Shown here piece by piece: positions 18,582 through 28,177 of a DNA stretch of 64,000 nt. Position numbers and translations under genes: made by a program. This DNA comes from Bacteroidales bacterium (GTDB lineage: Bacteria; Bacteroidota; Bacteroidia; Bacteroidales; UBA932): the NCBI GenBank assembly GCA_022648685.1, contig JALCMW010000003.1, forward strand, positions 248,001 to 312,000, written 5' to 3'. The notes under the pieces are model-generated. The model saw only the letters and a list, made by a program, of their open reading frames with translations, had not been told where the DNA came from and made no database searches. How positions within the stretch are numbered: the first letter of the stretch is position 1; the number at the start of each line of letters is the position of its first letter.

Positions 18582-19838
18582 ATGAATCTGCTTGACGAAT
18601 TAAAAAGTAAAAAGCATAAAAGGTATCTCGGAGGAATGGATTTCTTCCGTTATATCGGTCCCGGACTGCTGGTTACCGTCGGTTTCATCGATCCTGGAAA
18701 CTGGGCGTCCAATTTCGGGGCAGGTTCTTCTTTCGGTTATTCGCTTCTGTGGGTTGTTACGATTTCCACGGTTATGCTTGTGATTTTACAGCATAATGTG
18801 GCCCATTTGGGGATCGTAACCGGACTTTGTCTTTCCGAGGCTGCGACGAAGTATACTCCGAAATGGGTTTCCAAACCGATTTTGGGGACGGCCGTATTGG
18901 CTTCCATTTCCACTTCTCTTGCTGAAATCCTCGGCAGTGCCATTGCTTTGCAAATGCTGTTCTCTATTCCTATTCCAATCGGTTCCGTACTGACTGTAAT
19001 CTTCATCGGCATAATGCTATTTACAAATACTTACAAGAAGATAGAGCGGTTCATAATAGCATTTGTTTCGATCATAGGTCTTTCTTTCATTTACGAACTT
19101 TTTCTTGTGGATATAGATTGGCCGGCGGCCGTTAAATCATGGGTGGTCCCTTCTGTTCCCGAAGGGAGCATGATAATGATAATGAGCATTCTCGGTGCGG
19201 TGGTCATGCCTCATAACCTTTTCCTGCATTCCGAAATAATACAGAGCCATCAATATAATAAGAGAAGTGATACCGTAATATCCAAAGCATTGAAATATGA
19301 GTTTTTCGACACTTTGTTTTCAATGATAGTCGGATGGGCAATCAACAGTGCCATGATAATTCTTGCCGTGGCTACGTTTTACAAGGAAGGCATAAACGTC
19401 AATGAACTGCAGCAGGCAAAAGAAATGTTGGTCCCGCTTCTGGGAAATAACGCCGGGGTGGTTTTCGCCGTAGCTTTATTGTTTGCCGGCATTTCTTCAA
19501 GCATAACAAGCGGAATGGCAGCCGGCACAATATTTTCCGGGATTTTCGGGGAATCGTATAATATACGAGATATACATACGAAGGTAGGAATCGGCTTGTC
19601 GTTTGTAATATCCCTGATCATAATATTCCTGATTTCCAATCCTTTCAAAGGTCTGTTGATTTCACAGATGGTATTGAGCATACAGCTTCCGTTTACGGTA
19701 TTCCTGCAGATTTACCTTACTTCTTCGAAAAAAGTCATGGGTAAATACGCCAATGGCAAATCGCTCAAAGTCCTCCTTTACCTTATAGCCGGATTTGTTA
19801 CTTTTCTGAATATCTATCTTTTCATTTCATTGGCTTGA
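18582..19838 (+). CDS. Nramp-family divalent metal (Mn2+/Fe2+) transporter
   Basis: This 418-residue inner-membrane protein has about eleven hydrophobic helices and takes up Mn2+ or Fe2+ with protons. The metal-binding unwound helices are intact: DPGN in TM1 (GFIDPGNWASN) and MPHN in TM6 (VVMPHNLFLHS). The Met favours transition metals over Mg2+, which separates it from NRMT-type Mg2+ transporters. The frame is open six nt further up from a TTG, but ATG 18582 is the better start. Neighbouring genes are unrelated and on the same strand with gaps of about 100 nt, so it is probably transcribed alone. No Mn or Fe regulator site was recognised. Confidence 0.93.
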   Translation: MNLLDELKSKKHKRYLGGMDFFRYIGPGLLVTVGFIDPGNWASNFGAGSSFGYSLLWVVTISTVMLVILQHNVAHLGIVTGLCLSEAATKYTPKWVSKPILGTAVLASISTSLAEILGSAIALQMLFSIPIPIGSVLTVIFIGIMLFTNTYKKIERFIIAFVSIIGLSFIYELFLVDIDWPAAVKSWVVPSVPEGSMIMIMSILGAVVMPHNLFLHSEIIQSHQYNKRSDTVISKALKYEFFDTLFSMIVGWAINSAMIILAVATFYKEGINVNELQQAKEMLVPLLGNNAGVVFAVALLFAGISSSITSGMAAGTIFSGIFGESYNIRDIHTKVGIGLSFVISLIIIFLISNPFKGLLISQMVLSIQLPFTVFLQIYLTSSKKVMGKYANGKSLKVLLYLIAGFVTFLNIYLFISLA

Positions 19839-19890
19839 AAGGTTGTTCATCTTTAGCAAGATTATTTATGGTCGGATTAATTTTTTTTAT

Positions 19891-19898
19891 TAACTTTG
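19891..19898 (+). promoter_or_regulatory. -7 promoter element of the glycosidase-like gene
   Basis: TAACTTTG matches TAnnTTTG exactly, 42 nt before the ATG. No TTTG was found at the expected -33 spacing, so the promoter may need an activator. Confidence 0.5.
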
Positions 19899-19940
19899 GA
19901 AGCAATCTTATAATTTTTTAATAAATCAGAGACTACGATC

Positions 19941-21971
19941 ATGAAGAATTCTTATTTGGGTATTTGTTTGATAATTACATCAATTGCGGCTTTTTTATTT
20001 CCGGCATCCGCTTTTTCCAAGACCTCGGCAAGCCACGATAAAGGTGTATATGTAATTGAAAACGGCAAAGTCCGGATGGAATTCTCCGACGGCGGCAAAT
20101 TTTCAATTAAGAGATTCGACTTTGCAGGAAAAAACATTTTGCCTGCAGGAGGAAGCGAAATAGCACCTTGGGTGATTACATACAAAGGTCTGAATGGCGA
20201 AAACCCCGAGCTGAATCCGGCTTTCGGTGAATATGAAGGCGTAAAAGTATTGAATGACGGAGATTCAAGATCATTGGTTTTCAGCTGGGGGATGCATTTG
20301 GATAATACACGGCTTTTTCCCGTAAGAATGGAAGTCACTTTGGGGAATGAAGCAGAAATGCCAGAATGGAAAATAAGTGCTGACCTTCCGGAAGGCTGGG
20401 TCGTTACAAAACTTGAATTTCCAAGAATAACGATTGCTCGTGACAGTTCGGATAAAGTCATATTGCCTTATGGCTACGGCATAGAATTCAAAACTTCAGA
20501 TGTCGCTTCCTATAATTCCGTATATCCGTCTTACAGCGGCGGAATGCAGCTTGTCTTGATGCATAACGGTGACGGTACCGTATTTTATTCCACGAGGGAT
20601 AAAAAGGCCTGTTCCAAAAAATTCGATATTAAATGCGGTAAAGGCAAAGCCATATTCAGTACCGAAACGGTTGCTTCCTATTCATGGAGTCATGACGGTG
20701 AATTTTCTTTGCCGTGGAATACGGTAATCGGCTATAATTCAGGATCATGGGAGAATACCGTTGAGAAATGGTATCGTCCGTTTACATTCGAAACCGAATG
20801 GGGGGCGAAAAAAATAAGTGAAAGGACAAATATAACAGACTGGATCAAGAATGCCGATATCTGGATAAGGCCGAAAGGGACCGGCGATTCCACGATGGTT
20901 GCAGTCCGCAAAGCCATAAAATATTTCGGCGGAACCGTGGGTGTACACTGGTACTGGTGGCACAAGATCCCGTATGATACGCATTATCCGGAATATTTTC
21001 CTCCGCGCCCCGATTTCAAGGGATTCGTGTCCGAGACTCAGAAACTTGGCGGGTATGTAACTCCTTATATTAACGGCAGATTGTGGGATCCTTCAACGGC
21101 TTCATATAAAAACGAACATGGATATGATGCCTCGTGCAGAAAAGCCGACGGTACATTGTATTCGGAAATATACGGTTCCAAAGTAATTAATACGGTGACA
21201 TGCCCGGCTTCTACCATCTGGCAGAAGGTGCAAAAAGATTTGGTGGACAGTATTGTATCCCGTCTGGGAACAAGCGGCGTTTATATCGATCAGATAGGTG
21301 CGGCGGCCAGCGAACCTTGTTATGCGACAAATCACGGTCATGCGCAGGGTGGAGGCGGATGGTGGCCTTCGGCTTACAGGAAACTTATTTCCGATGAGAG
21401 GGCGACATTACCCGAAGGCAAGGCTCTAACAACCGAAGAGAATTCCGAGTGCTATATCGATCTGTTCGATATGATGCTTACGGTCAACACTTCCCATGGA
21501 AGCGGCATGAAAACGGTCCCTCTTTTCCCTCTTGTATATTCCGACCGTTCCATATATTGCGGGTATTCATATATGCCAAAGAATATAAGCGACGGCTCGT
21601 TCAGATTCATATCCATGAGAAGTCTTCTGTGGGGAGCTGAGCTGGGATGGATACAGCCTTATCGGATCATGGCTCCTGATGCTTCCGAAGAGGCATCTTT
21701 TCTGAAACGTCTGGTAGAATTCAGACGAGGAAACCATGACATATTCGTTTACGGCAGATTTATGGGAAGCTTTATTCCCGATGGCGATAATCCCGTAGTG
21801 GATATTCCGGATTACGAATCTTCGCACGTTGTTATGGCGGCTCTATGGTCGGACGAAAAGGGAAAGGCAAGTTATGTAATCGTCAATATGGATGAGAAGC
21901 CCCATATTGTCAGAATAGAAAACAGGAAAATAAAAATGGCCGGATTATCTTGTAAAAGAATCCGGCCTTGA
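19941..21971 (+). CDS. Secreted glycoside-hydrolase-like protein (DUF6259 type)
   Basis: The 676-residue product begins with a signal peptide cleaved near ASA-FSK (residues 1-26). An N-terminal beta-sandwich (about 30-270) resembles galactose-mutarotase-like domains of glycosidases. It is followed by a predicted TIM barrel (about 290-610) and a small C-terminal beta domain. In the barrel, GVYIDQIGAAA carries an Asp at the end of a strand and LTTEENSECYID carries a Glu, positions suited to nucleophile and acid/base as in retaining alpha-glycosidases. WYWWHKIPYDTHYPEYFPP is an aromatic, possibly sugar-binding stretch. Overall pattern recalls DUF6259 proteins. No SusC/SusD pair is nearby, so substrate is unknown. 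The stop codon overlaps the tRNA-Gly 3' base by one nucleotide. Confidence 0.7.
   Translation: MKNSYLGICLIITSIAAFLFPASAFSKTSASHDKGVYVIENGKVRMEFSDGGKFSIKRFDFAGKNILPAGGSEIAPWVITYKGLNGENPELNPAFGEYEGVKVLNDGDSRSLVFSWGMHLDNTRLFPVRMEVTLGNEAEMPEWKISADLPEGWVVTKLEFPRITIARDSSDKVILPYGYGIEFKTSDVASYNSVYPSYSGGMQLVLMHNGDGTVFYSTRDKKACSKKFDIKCGKGKAIFSTETVASYSWSHDGEFSLPWNTVIGYNSGSWENTVEKWYRPFTFETEWGAKKISERTNITDWIKNADIWIRPKGTGDSTMVAVRKAIKYFGGTVGVHWYWWHKIPYDTHYPEYFPPRPDFKGFVSETQKLGGYVTPYINGRLWDPSTASYKNEHGYDASCRKADGTLYSEIYGSKVINTVTCPASTIWQKVQKDLVDSIVSRLGTSGVYIDQIGAAASEPCYATNHGHAQGGGGWWPSAYRKLISDERATLPEGKALTTEENSECYIDLFDMMLTVNTSHGSGMKTVPLFPLVYSDRSIYCGYSYMPKNISDGSFRFISMRSLLWGAELGWIQPYRIMAPDASEEASFLKRLVEFRRGNHDIFVYGRFMGSFIPDGDNPVVDIPDYESSHVVMAALWSDEKGKASYVIVNMDEKPHIVRIENRKIKMAGLSCKRIRP
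21925..21967 (-). terminator. tRNA-Gly terminator embedded in the preceding coding sequence
   Basis: On the minus strand GGCCGGATT, a 12-nt loop, AATCCGGCC is followed by ATTTTTATTTT. It starts 4 nt after the tRNA 3' end and lies wholly inside the last codons of the convergent glycosidase-like gene. Confidence 0.85.
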
Positions 21972-22043
21972 GCGGAAAACGGGACTCGGACCCGCGACCT
22001 TCGGCTTGGGAAGCCAACACTCTACCAGCTGAGCTATTTCCGC
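21971..22043 (-). tRNA. tRNA-Gly (anticodon CCC)
   Basis: The minus strand folds as a 73-nt cloverleaf. The acceptor is GCGGAAA/TTTCCGC, the D-arm AGCTCAGCTGGTAGAGT, the anticodon stem TTGGC/GCCGA with loop TTCCCAA (CCC at 34-36), and the T-arm CGCGGGTCCGAGTCCCGT. The discriminator is T. CCA is not encoded. It reads GGG codons. Confidence 0.95.
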
Positions 22044-22060
22044 GACGTTTTTTAGTCCGG

Positions 22061-22091
22061 CAAATATACGAAATAGGACTGAATCCGCAAA
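22061..22091 (-). promoter_or_regulatory. Promoter of tRNA-Gly
   Basis: The minus strand reads TTTG (22088-22091), exactly 19 nt, TATATTTG (22061-22068), a perfect consensus pair. The -7 box ends 17 nt upstream of the tRNA. Confidence 0.85.
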
Positions 22092-22147
22092 TTTTTTTGT
22101 TCCTGAGGATTATATATATGATTCCGTTCAGTTTTTTTTATCGGAAT

Positions 22148-22178
22148 TTTGTATATAAAATTTTAATTATTAGTTTTA
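22148..22178 (+). promoter_or_regulatory. Probable promoter of gltBD
   Basis: TTTG (22148-22151), exactly 19 nt, TAGTTTTA (22171-22178) matches the consensus except for the final base. It predicts a 5' leader of about 75 nt before gltB. Confidence 0.55.
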
Positions 22179-22260
22179 TAACTCCAAAAATTTCCCCATC
22201 CGGATATCTTTTTGGCGGTTGAGTCGGTTGTTTCGTAGTAGTGTATTAAAATTCAATAAG

Positions 22261-25200
22261 ATGGATAATGGTTTGTATGACCAGCGTTATGAACATGATG
22301 CTTGTGGAATAGGAATGGTCGTGAATATTCGCGGCGACAAGAGTCACGGATTGGTATCGGATGCCTTGAAAGTTTTGGAAAATATGATGCACCGTGGGGC
22401 GGAAGGAGCCGACGGAAAGTCCGGGGACGGTGCTGGAATAATGATCCAGATTCCACATGAATTCATTCTACTACAGGGAATTCCTGTTCCTGAGAAAGGA
22501 AAATACGGTACTGGAATCATATTTCTTCCAGAGAATGGCGAAAGGAAAAAGGAAATATTGGCCATTATCAAAAATGAACTGGAAAATGCCGGATTGAACC
22601 TTATGTTCGTAAGGGACGTTCCTGTCAATTCGGAAGAACTGGGGGCTGTGGCTGCATCGACCGAGCCTGATATCAAACAACTGTTCGTTACGGGGTTTGA
22701 TAATGTATGCGGTTCCGACGATGATAATGCCGATGACAAATCGGCGGCTTTCGAACGTTGCCTTTACAGGGTAAGGAAACATGTGGAACGCCTTATCACG
22801 GACAAAGATTTCTATATATGCTCCCTTTCCGGGAAATATATCATATACAAAGGGATGCTTACCAGTAAACAGCTTCGGAATTATTATTCCGATCTGTCCA
22901 ATGATTATCTCACCAGCGGTCTGGCACTCGTACATTCCAGATTTTCCACCAATACGTTTCCTGCGTGGAGTCTTGCGCAACCTTTCCGGTTGCTTTGCCA
23001 TAACGGTGAAATAAATACTATCAGGGGCAACAGGAACTGGATGAAAGCAAGGGAAAGTGTCCTCGGTTCCGGGACTCTCGGTGATATAAAAGATATAACT
23101 CCTATTGTGCAGCCGGGAATGAGTGATTCCGCAAGTTTGGATAATGTCCTCGAGTTTCTGCTGATGAGCGGTTTGTCTCTTCCGCAGGCCATGTCTGTGC
23201 TTGTCCCTGAAAGTGTAGGTGACAAAAGTCCGATGTCAGAAGATCTGAAAGCCTATTATGAATACCATTCCATCCTGATGGAGCCTTGGGACGGTCCGGC
23301 TGCGTTGCTTTTCAGCGATGGCCGTTATGCAGGTGGCATGCTGGACAGGAACGGTTTGCGTCCCGCCCGTTATGTAATTACCAAGAGCGGATATCTTGTA
23401 GTTGCAAGCGAAGTGGGCGTGATGGATATCGATCCTGCGGATATAGTGGAAAAAGGACGGCTGGAACCTGGAAAGATGCTTATGGCCGATACCAAGGAGG
23501 GAAAGATTTACTATGACGGGGAAATCAAGTCTGCTTTGGCGCATGCTCATCCTTACAGGAAATGGCTTTCTGCCAACAGGATACGTCTCGAAAAGATAAA
23601 AAGCGGAAAGAAAGTAACAAGCGAAATAGACAATCTTTTCCGCCGTGAACTTCTTTTCAGTTATGGCAAAGAGGATATAGACAATCTCATATCCCCTATG
23701 TGCCTTAACGGAATAGAACCGACAGCTTCGATGGGAAACGATACGCCCCTGGCCGTCTTGAGTGAGAAGCCTCAGATTTTTTTCAACTATTTCAGACAGC
23801 AGTTCGCCCAAGTTACAAATCCGGCCATAGACTCTATCCGCGAGGAACTTGTCATGTCCCTGACCGAATATATAGGAAGAGTAGGTACAGGAATACTTAA
23901 TCCAGACGAAAGCAACTGCAAAATGGTCAGGCTTCCGCACCCTATCCTTACCAACAAACAACTAGATATCCTGTGTAACATAAGATACAAAGGTTTCAAT
24001 ACGATAAAGCTTCCCATCCTGTTTGAAATTCCGAAGAATAAGGAAGACAATGCCGCTTCTTTGGAAAAAGCCTTGGACGATTTGTGCAGGAAAGCGGAAA
24101 AGGCGGTTGAAGACGGATTCAATTATATCATACTCAGCGATCGCGAGGTCGATGAAAACCATGCCGTCATCCCTTCACTTTTGGCTGTAAGTGCTGTCCA
24201 TCATTATCTTATATCATCCGGGAAAAGGGTCCAGACAGCGCTTATTGTGGAAAGTGGTGAAATCCGTGAAACCATGCATGCAGCCCTTCTGCTGGGATAC
24301 GGAGCTTCAGCCCTGAACCCTTATATGACATATGCCGTCATAGACTCGCTTGTGAGAAAAGGATCATTGCAGGAAAATTATCAGACAGCCGAAGCCAATT
24401 ATATTTCAGCTGTCAAGAAAGGTTTGTTGAAGATTATGGCTAAGATGGGTATTAGCACCATACGTTCATACCGGGGGGCCAAGATTTTCGAAAGCATAGG
24501 GCTGGGTGATGATCTGCTTAGAAAATATTTCGGTACGGAGACTTCTTCCATAGGAGGCATAGGACTCGGTACCATAGCCCGTGATGCCATCTCGTTCCAT
24601 AATAAGGCATTCGCTGAATATGAAGAGACTGATTTTCTGAAGAATGAAGGCTTGTTCCATTTCAGGAAAGACGGTATACGCCATGCCTGGAATCCAGAAA
24701 CGATTTCCACTCTTCAACTGGCTACAAGGATGGGGAGTTACAAGAAGTTCAAGGAATTCACTTCACTTTCCGACAATGTGGCATCTCCTGTCTTTCTGAG
24801 GGATCTGCTTGATTTCCGCAGAGGCGTCCCGATTGATATAAATGAAGTCGAGCCTGTTGAAAATATTGTCAGGCACTTCGTTACCGGAGCCATGAGTTTC
24901 GGCGCATTAAGTATCGAAGCCCATGAGGCTATCGCACTTGCGATGAACAAACTGGGAGCCAGATCCAATACGGGGGAAGGAGGAGAGGACAATGTCCGGT
25001 TCCATTCTTCCATAGACGGAATACCTTTGTCAAGCAAAATCAAGCAGGTTGCGTCCGGACGGTTCGGAGTAACTACGGAATATTTGGTGAATGCGGAGGA
25101 GATCCAGATAAAGGTAGCCCAGGGCGCAAAACCGGGGGAAGGGGGGCAGCTTCCGGGATATAAAGTAAATGAGGTTATAGCCAAGACAAGAAATTCCATA

Positions 25201-26778
25201 CCCGGCATATCTCTTATATCGCCGCCACCGCACCATGATATATATTCCATAGAAGATCTTGCACAGCTTATTTACGACTTGCGCAATGTCAATCCGAAGG
25301 CGGCTATCAGCGTCAAACTTGTAGCGGAAAAGGGTGTCGGTACAATTGCGGCCGGGGTAGTAAAGGCAAAAGCCGATCTGATAGTTATTTCAGGGGCTGA
25401 AGGAGGTACGGGGGCTTCGCCTTCTTCGAGTATGAGATTCGCCGGAGTCAGTCCTGAGATAGGTCTGGCTGAAGCGCAGCAGACTCTTGTGAGAAACGGA
25501 CTCAGGGGGCAGGTCCGTCTCCAGACCGACGGTGAAATGAAAACGGGCCGGGATGTGATAATCATGTCTCTGCTCGGTGCTGACGAAGTCGGTTTCGGAA
25601 CGTCGGCCCTTATTGTTCTGGGGTGTGTGATGATGAGGAAATGCAGTTTGAATACATGTCCTACGGGAATAGCCACCCAGAATCCCGAACTCAGGAAACA
25701 TTTCATCGGCCGTTATCAATATCTTGTCAATTATTTTACTTTTCTCGCTGAAGAAATCCGGGGATATCTTGCCGAAATGGGATTCACACGTCTCGAAGAT
25801 ATTGTGGGAAGGACGGATCTTCTCGTAAAGAAGGATATTCCGGAGAACACAAAAGCCGGCTCCATCGATTTGTCCCGTCTTTTGTATATGGAGAAAGGAG
25901 ACAGCCCGGTCCATTATTCCAAATGCCAATTGTATAATTTTACTGATTCCATAGACAAGAGTCTTATCGAGGTCTGTTCGAAATCGGGGAAACTGCAAGG
26001 TGACATAACTTTGGATTATAAAATAAAGAATACGGACAGGGCTGTGGGAGCAGGTCTCAGCGGAAAAATTGCAATGGAATACGGTGAATCCGGACTTGAA
26101 TCTTCTTCTGTTAAAGTCAGGTTCACAGGTTCGGCAGGCCAGAGTTTCGGAGCATTTCTTGTAAAAGGAGTGGATTTCCGTCTTGAAGGCGAAACGAATG
26201 ATTATTTCGGCAAAGGATTGAGCGGAGGACGTATTGCCATCACTCCTCCTGCCGAGGCCTCTTTTAGTGCCGAAGATAATATAATAGCTGGAAATACAGG
26301 TCTTTATGGTGCTACCGGAGGTGAGATATATATTAACGGGCGCGTAGGTGAACGATTTGCCGTACGTAATTCAGGGGCTGTTGCTGTTGCAGAAGGTGCC
26401 GGAGACCATTGTTGTGAATACATGACAGGCGGACGTGTCGTGATATTAGGTCCTACAGGACGTAATTTCGCTGCCGGAATGAGCGGTGGAATAGCCTATG
26501 TTTGGGACAGGGAAAGGCATTTCGACTATTATTGCAATATGGATATGGTGGAAATAAGTCTTGTCGAAGATAGTGTAAGCCGCCGGGAATTGTATGAACT
26601 TATCGGCCGCCATTACAAATATACAGGTTCGCCTCTTGCACGTAAGATTCTTGACGGGTGGAATGACTATGTGGATGATTTCATTCAGGTAGTGCCGTTG
26701 GAATATAAGAAAGTGCTTGAAGAAGAAAGGGTGCGCGTTCTTCAACAAAAAGTGGAAAAATTGCAAAGAGAATTTTAA
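22261..26778 (+). CDS. gltB: Glutamate synthase large subunit
   Basis: This 1505-residue enzyme makes glutamate from glutamine and 2-oxoglutarate, together with GltD. The N-terminal amidotransferase domain starts at the nucleophile Cys15 (YEHDACGIG), exposed after propeptide removal. The FMN-binding synthase barrel (about 790-1190) includes GGEDNVRFHS, KPGEGGQLPGYKV, SPPPHHDIYSIEDLAQLI and GAEGGTGASP. The [3Fe-4S] cysteines appear in CVMMRKCSLNTCPTG. The C-terminal beta-helix has GSAGQSFGAFL and related repeats. Length is normal. The frame is open to a TTG at 22219, but ATG 22261 gives the correct short propeptide. gltD follows after 14 nt. With asnB and the GltD-like gene it forms part of nitrogen assimilation. 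Confidence 0.97.
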   Translation: MDNGLYDQRYEHDACGIGMVVNIRGDKSHGLVSDALKVLENMMHRGAEGADGKSGDGAGIMIQIPHEFILLQGIPVPEKGKYGTGIIFLPENGERKKEILAIIKNELENAGLNLMFVRDVPVNSEELGAVAASTEPDIKQLFVTGFDNVCGSDDDNADDKSAAFERCLYRVRKHVERLITDKDFYICSLSGKYIIYKGMLTSKQLRNYYSDLSNDYLTSGLALVHSRFSTNTFPAWSLAQPFRLLCHNGEINTIRGNRNWMKARESVLGSGTLGDIKDITPIVQPGMSDSASLDNVLEFLLMSGLSLPQAMSVLVPESVGDKSPMSEDLKAYYEYHSILMEPWDGPAALLFSDGRYAGGMLDRNGLRPARYVITKSGYLVVASEVGVMDIDPADIVEKGRLEPGKMLMADTKEGKIYYDGEIKSALAHAHPYRKWLSANRIRLEKIKSGKKVTSEIDNLFRRELLFSYGKEDIDNLISPMCLNGIEPTASMGNDTPLAVLSEKPQIFFNYFRQQFAQVTNPAIDSIREELVMSLTEYIGRVGTGILNPDESNCKMVRLPHPILTNKQLDILCNIRYKGFNTIKLPILFEIPKNKEDNAASLEKALDDLCRKAEKAVEDGFNYIILSDREVDENHAVIPSLLAVSAVHHYLISSGKRVQTALIVESGEIRETMHAALLLGYGASALNPYMTYAVIDSLVRKGSLQENYQTAEANYISAVKKGLLKIMAKMGISTIRSYRGAKIFESIGLGDDLLRKYFGTETSSIGGIGLGTIARDAISFHNKAFAEYEETDFLKNEGLFHFRKDGIRHAWNPETISTLQLATRMGSYKKFKEFTSLSDNVASPVFLRDLLDFRRGVPIDINEVEPVENIVRHFVTGAMSFGALSIEAHEAIALAMNKLGARSNTGEGGEDNVRFHSSIDGIPLSSKIKQVASGRFGVTTEYLVNAEEIQIKVAQGAKPGEGGQLPGYKVNEVIAKTRNSIPGISLISPPPHHDIYSIEDLAQLIYDLRNVNPKAAISVKLVAEKGVGTIAAGVVKAKADLIVISGAEGGTGASPSSSMRFAGVSPEIGLAEAQQTLVRNGLRGQVRLQTDGEMKTGRDVIIMSLLGADEVGFGTSALIVLGCVMMRKCSLNTCPTGIATQNPELRKHFIGRYQYLVNYFTFLAEEIRGYLAEMGFTRLEDIVGRTDLLVKKDIPENTKAGSIDLSRLLYMEKGDSPVHYSKCQLYNFTDSIDKSLIEVCSKSGKLQGDITLDYKIKNTDRAVGAGLSGKIAMEYGESGLESSSVKVRFTGSAGQSFGAFLVKGVDFRLEGETNDYFGKGLSGGRIAITPPAEASFSAEDNIIAGNTGLYGATGGEIYINGRVGERFAVRNSGAVAVAEGAGDHCCEYMTGGRVVILGPTGRNFAAGMSGGIAYVWDRERHFDYYCNMDMVEISLVEDSVSRRELYELIGRHYKYTGSPLARKILDGWNDYVDDFIQVVPLEYKKVLEEERVRVLQQKVEKLQREF

Positions 26779-26792
26779 CGGAATTTCAGATT

Positions 26793-28157
26793 ATGGGAAA
26801 TCCAAAAGCGTTTTTAACGATACACAGACAGGAAGCCGGTTACAGGACGATAAATGACCGTATACATGACTTCAGCGAAGTAGAGCAGACTCTTAATGCC
26901 AATGACCGTAAAGTACAGGCATCAAGATGCATGGACTGCGGTGTGCCTTTCTGTCATTGGGCCTGTCCTCTCGGGAACAAGCCTCCTGAATGGAATGATG
27001 CACTTTACAAAGGTGATTGGGAATCCGCCTACAGACTTCTTAATTCTACCAATGATTTTCCGGAGTTCACGGGACGCGTATGCCCTGCCTTGTGTGAAAA
27101 GTCATGTGTCTTGAATCTTACCGAACATGAGCCTGTTACCAACAGGGAGAATGAGGCTGCAATAGCTGAAATGGCTTTCAAGGAGAATTATGTCAAAATA
27201 AGGGAGATTCCGCGTAACGGTCGTAAGGTTGCTGTGATCGGTTCCGGCCCGTCAGGCCTTTCAGTGTCCAACCGTTTGAATATGTACGGATATGATGTGA
27301 CTGTTTTTGATAAAAATGAATCTGCCGGAGGTCTTCTGCGTTTCGGAATACCGAATTTCAAGCTCAATAAGGCGTTGATAGATCGTCGTCTTGATATTAT
27401 GGAGCAGGAAGGTATAAAATTCCGGTACAATTCGAAAGTAGAAGTGGATAATCTTCCTGAAGGATTTGATGCCTATGTTATTGCAACCGGTACTCCTGAT
27501 GCCAGGGATCTGAATGTCCCGGGCCGGGAATTGAAGGGTGTTTATTTCGCTTTGGAATTATTGTCCCAGCAGAATAGATTGCTGGCAGGCGTCCGATTCG
27601 ATGAGGATGAGCTTGTTAATTGCAAGGGGAAGGATGTTCTTATTATAGGTGGCGGTGATACCGGAAGTGATTGTATAGGGACGGCACACAGGCAGGGTTG
27701 CAAAAGTGTGACTCAAATAGAGATTATGCCGAAACCTCCTGTGGGACCGGAAGATCCTGCCAATCCATGGCCGTCTTGGCCACGCATATTGAAGACTACG
27801 TCTTCGCATGAAGAAGGTTGTGTCAGGCGTTGGGATATGAATACCAATAGGTTTCTGGGTGAAAATGGGAAATTGTCCGGGGTGGAAGTCGAGTCTGTAA
27901 GCTGGAAGCCGAATCCTGATGGAGGCCGGCCTCTTATGGTCAAAAGCGGAAAGCCGGAAATAATCAAAGCCGATATAGTATTTTTGGCTATGGGTTTTCT
28001 CCGGCCTAAACATTCCGTTTATCCTTCCAATGTTTTTGTGACCGGGGATTCGGCTAACGGTTCTTCGCTTGTGGTAAGAGCTATGGCCAGCGGTCATGAT
28101 ACGGCAAAAGCTGTTGACAATTTCCTGCGGTCTTCCGATGGTGCCGGCAAGGAATAA
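26793..28157 (+). CDS. gltD: Glutamate synthase small subunit
   Basis: This 454-residue flavoprotein passes electrons from NADPH to GltB. The N-terminal domain has cysteine clusters CMDCGVPFCHWACP and VCPALCEKSC for two [4Fe-4S] centres. The FAD-binding motif GSGPSGL (about residue 150) and the NADPH-binding GGGDTGSDC (about 287) follow. The C-terminal VFVTGDSANGSSLVVRAMASG closes the FAD domain. It is 14 nt behind gltB and surely in the same operon. No terminator hairpin with a T-run was recognised after its stop; the next stretch holds the repeats described at 28178. Confidence 0.97.
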   Translation: MGNPKAFLTIHRQEAGYRTINDRIHDFSEVEQTLNANDRKVQASRCMDCGVPFCHWACPLGNKPPEWNDALYKGDWESAYRLLNSTNDFPEFTGRVCPALCEKSCVLNLTEHEPVTNRENEAAIAEMAFKENYVKIREIPRNGRKVAVIGSGPSGLSVSNRLNMYGYDVTVFDKNESAGGLLRFGIPNFKLNKALIDRRLDIMEQEGIKFRYNSKVEVDNLPEGFDAYVIATGTPDARDLNVPGRELKGVYFALELLSQQNRLLAGVRFDEDELVNCKGKDVLIIGGGDTGSDCIGTAHRQGCKSVTQIEIMPKPPVGPEDPANPWPSWPRILKTTSSHEEGCVRRWDMNTNRFLGENGKLSGVEVESVSWKPNPDGGRPLMVKSGKPEIIKADIVFLAMGFLRPKHSVYPSNVFVTGDSANGSSLVVRAMASGHDTAKAVDNFLRSSDGAGKE

Positions 28158-28177
28158 TGTTTTGGGGTGCGCTCCAT

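Noticed and set aside
22219..22260. TTG start for gltB
   Set aside because: The ATG at 22261 yields the expected short propeptide before the catalytic cysteine.
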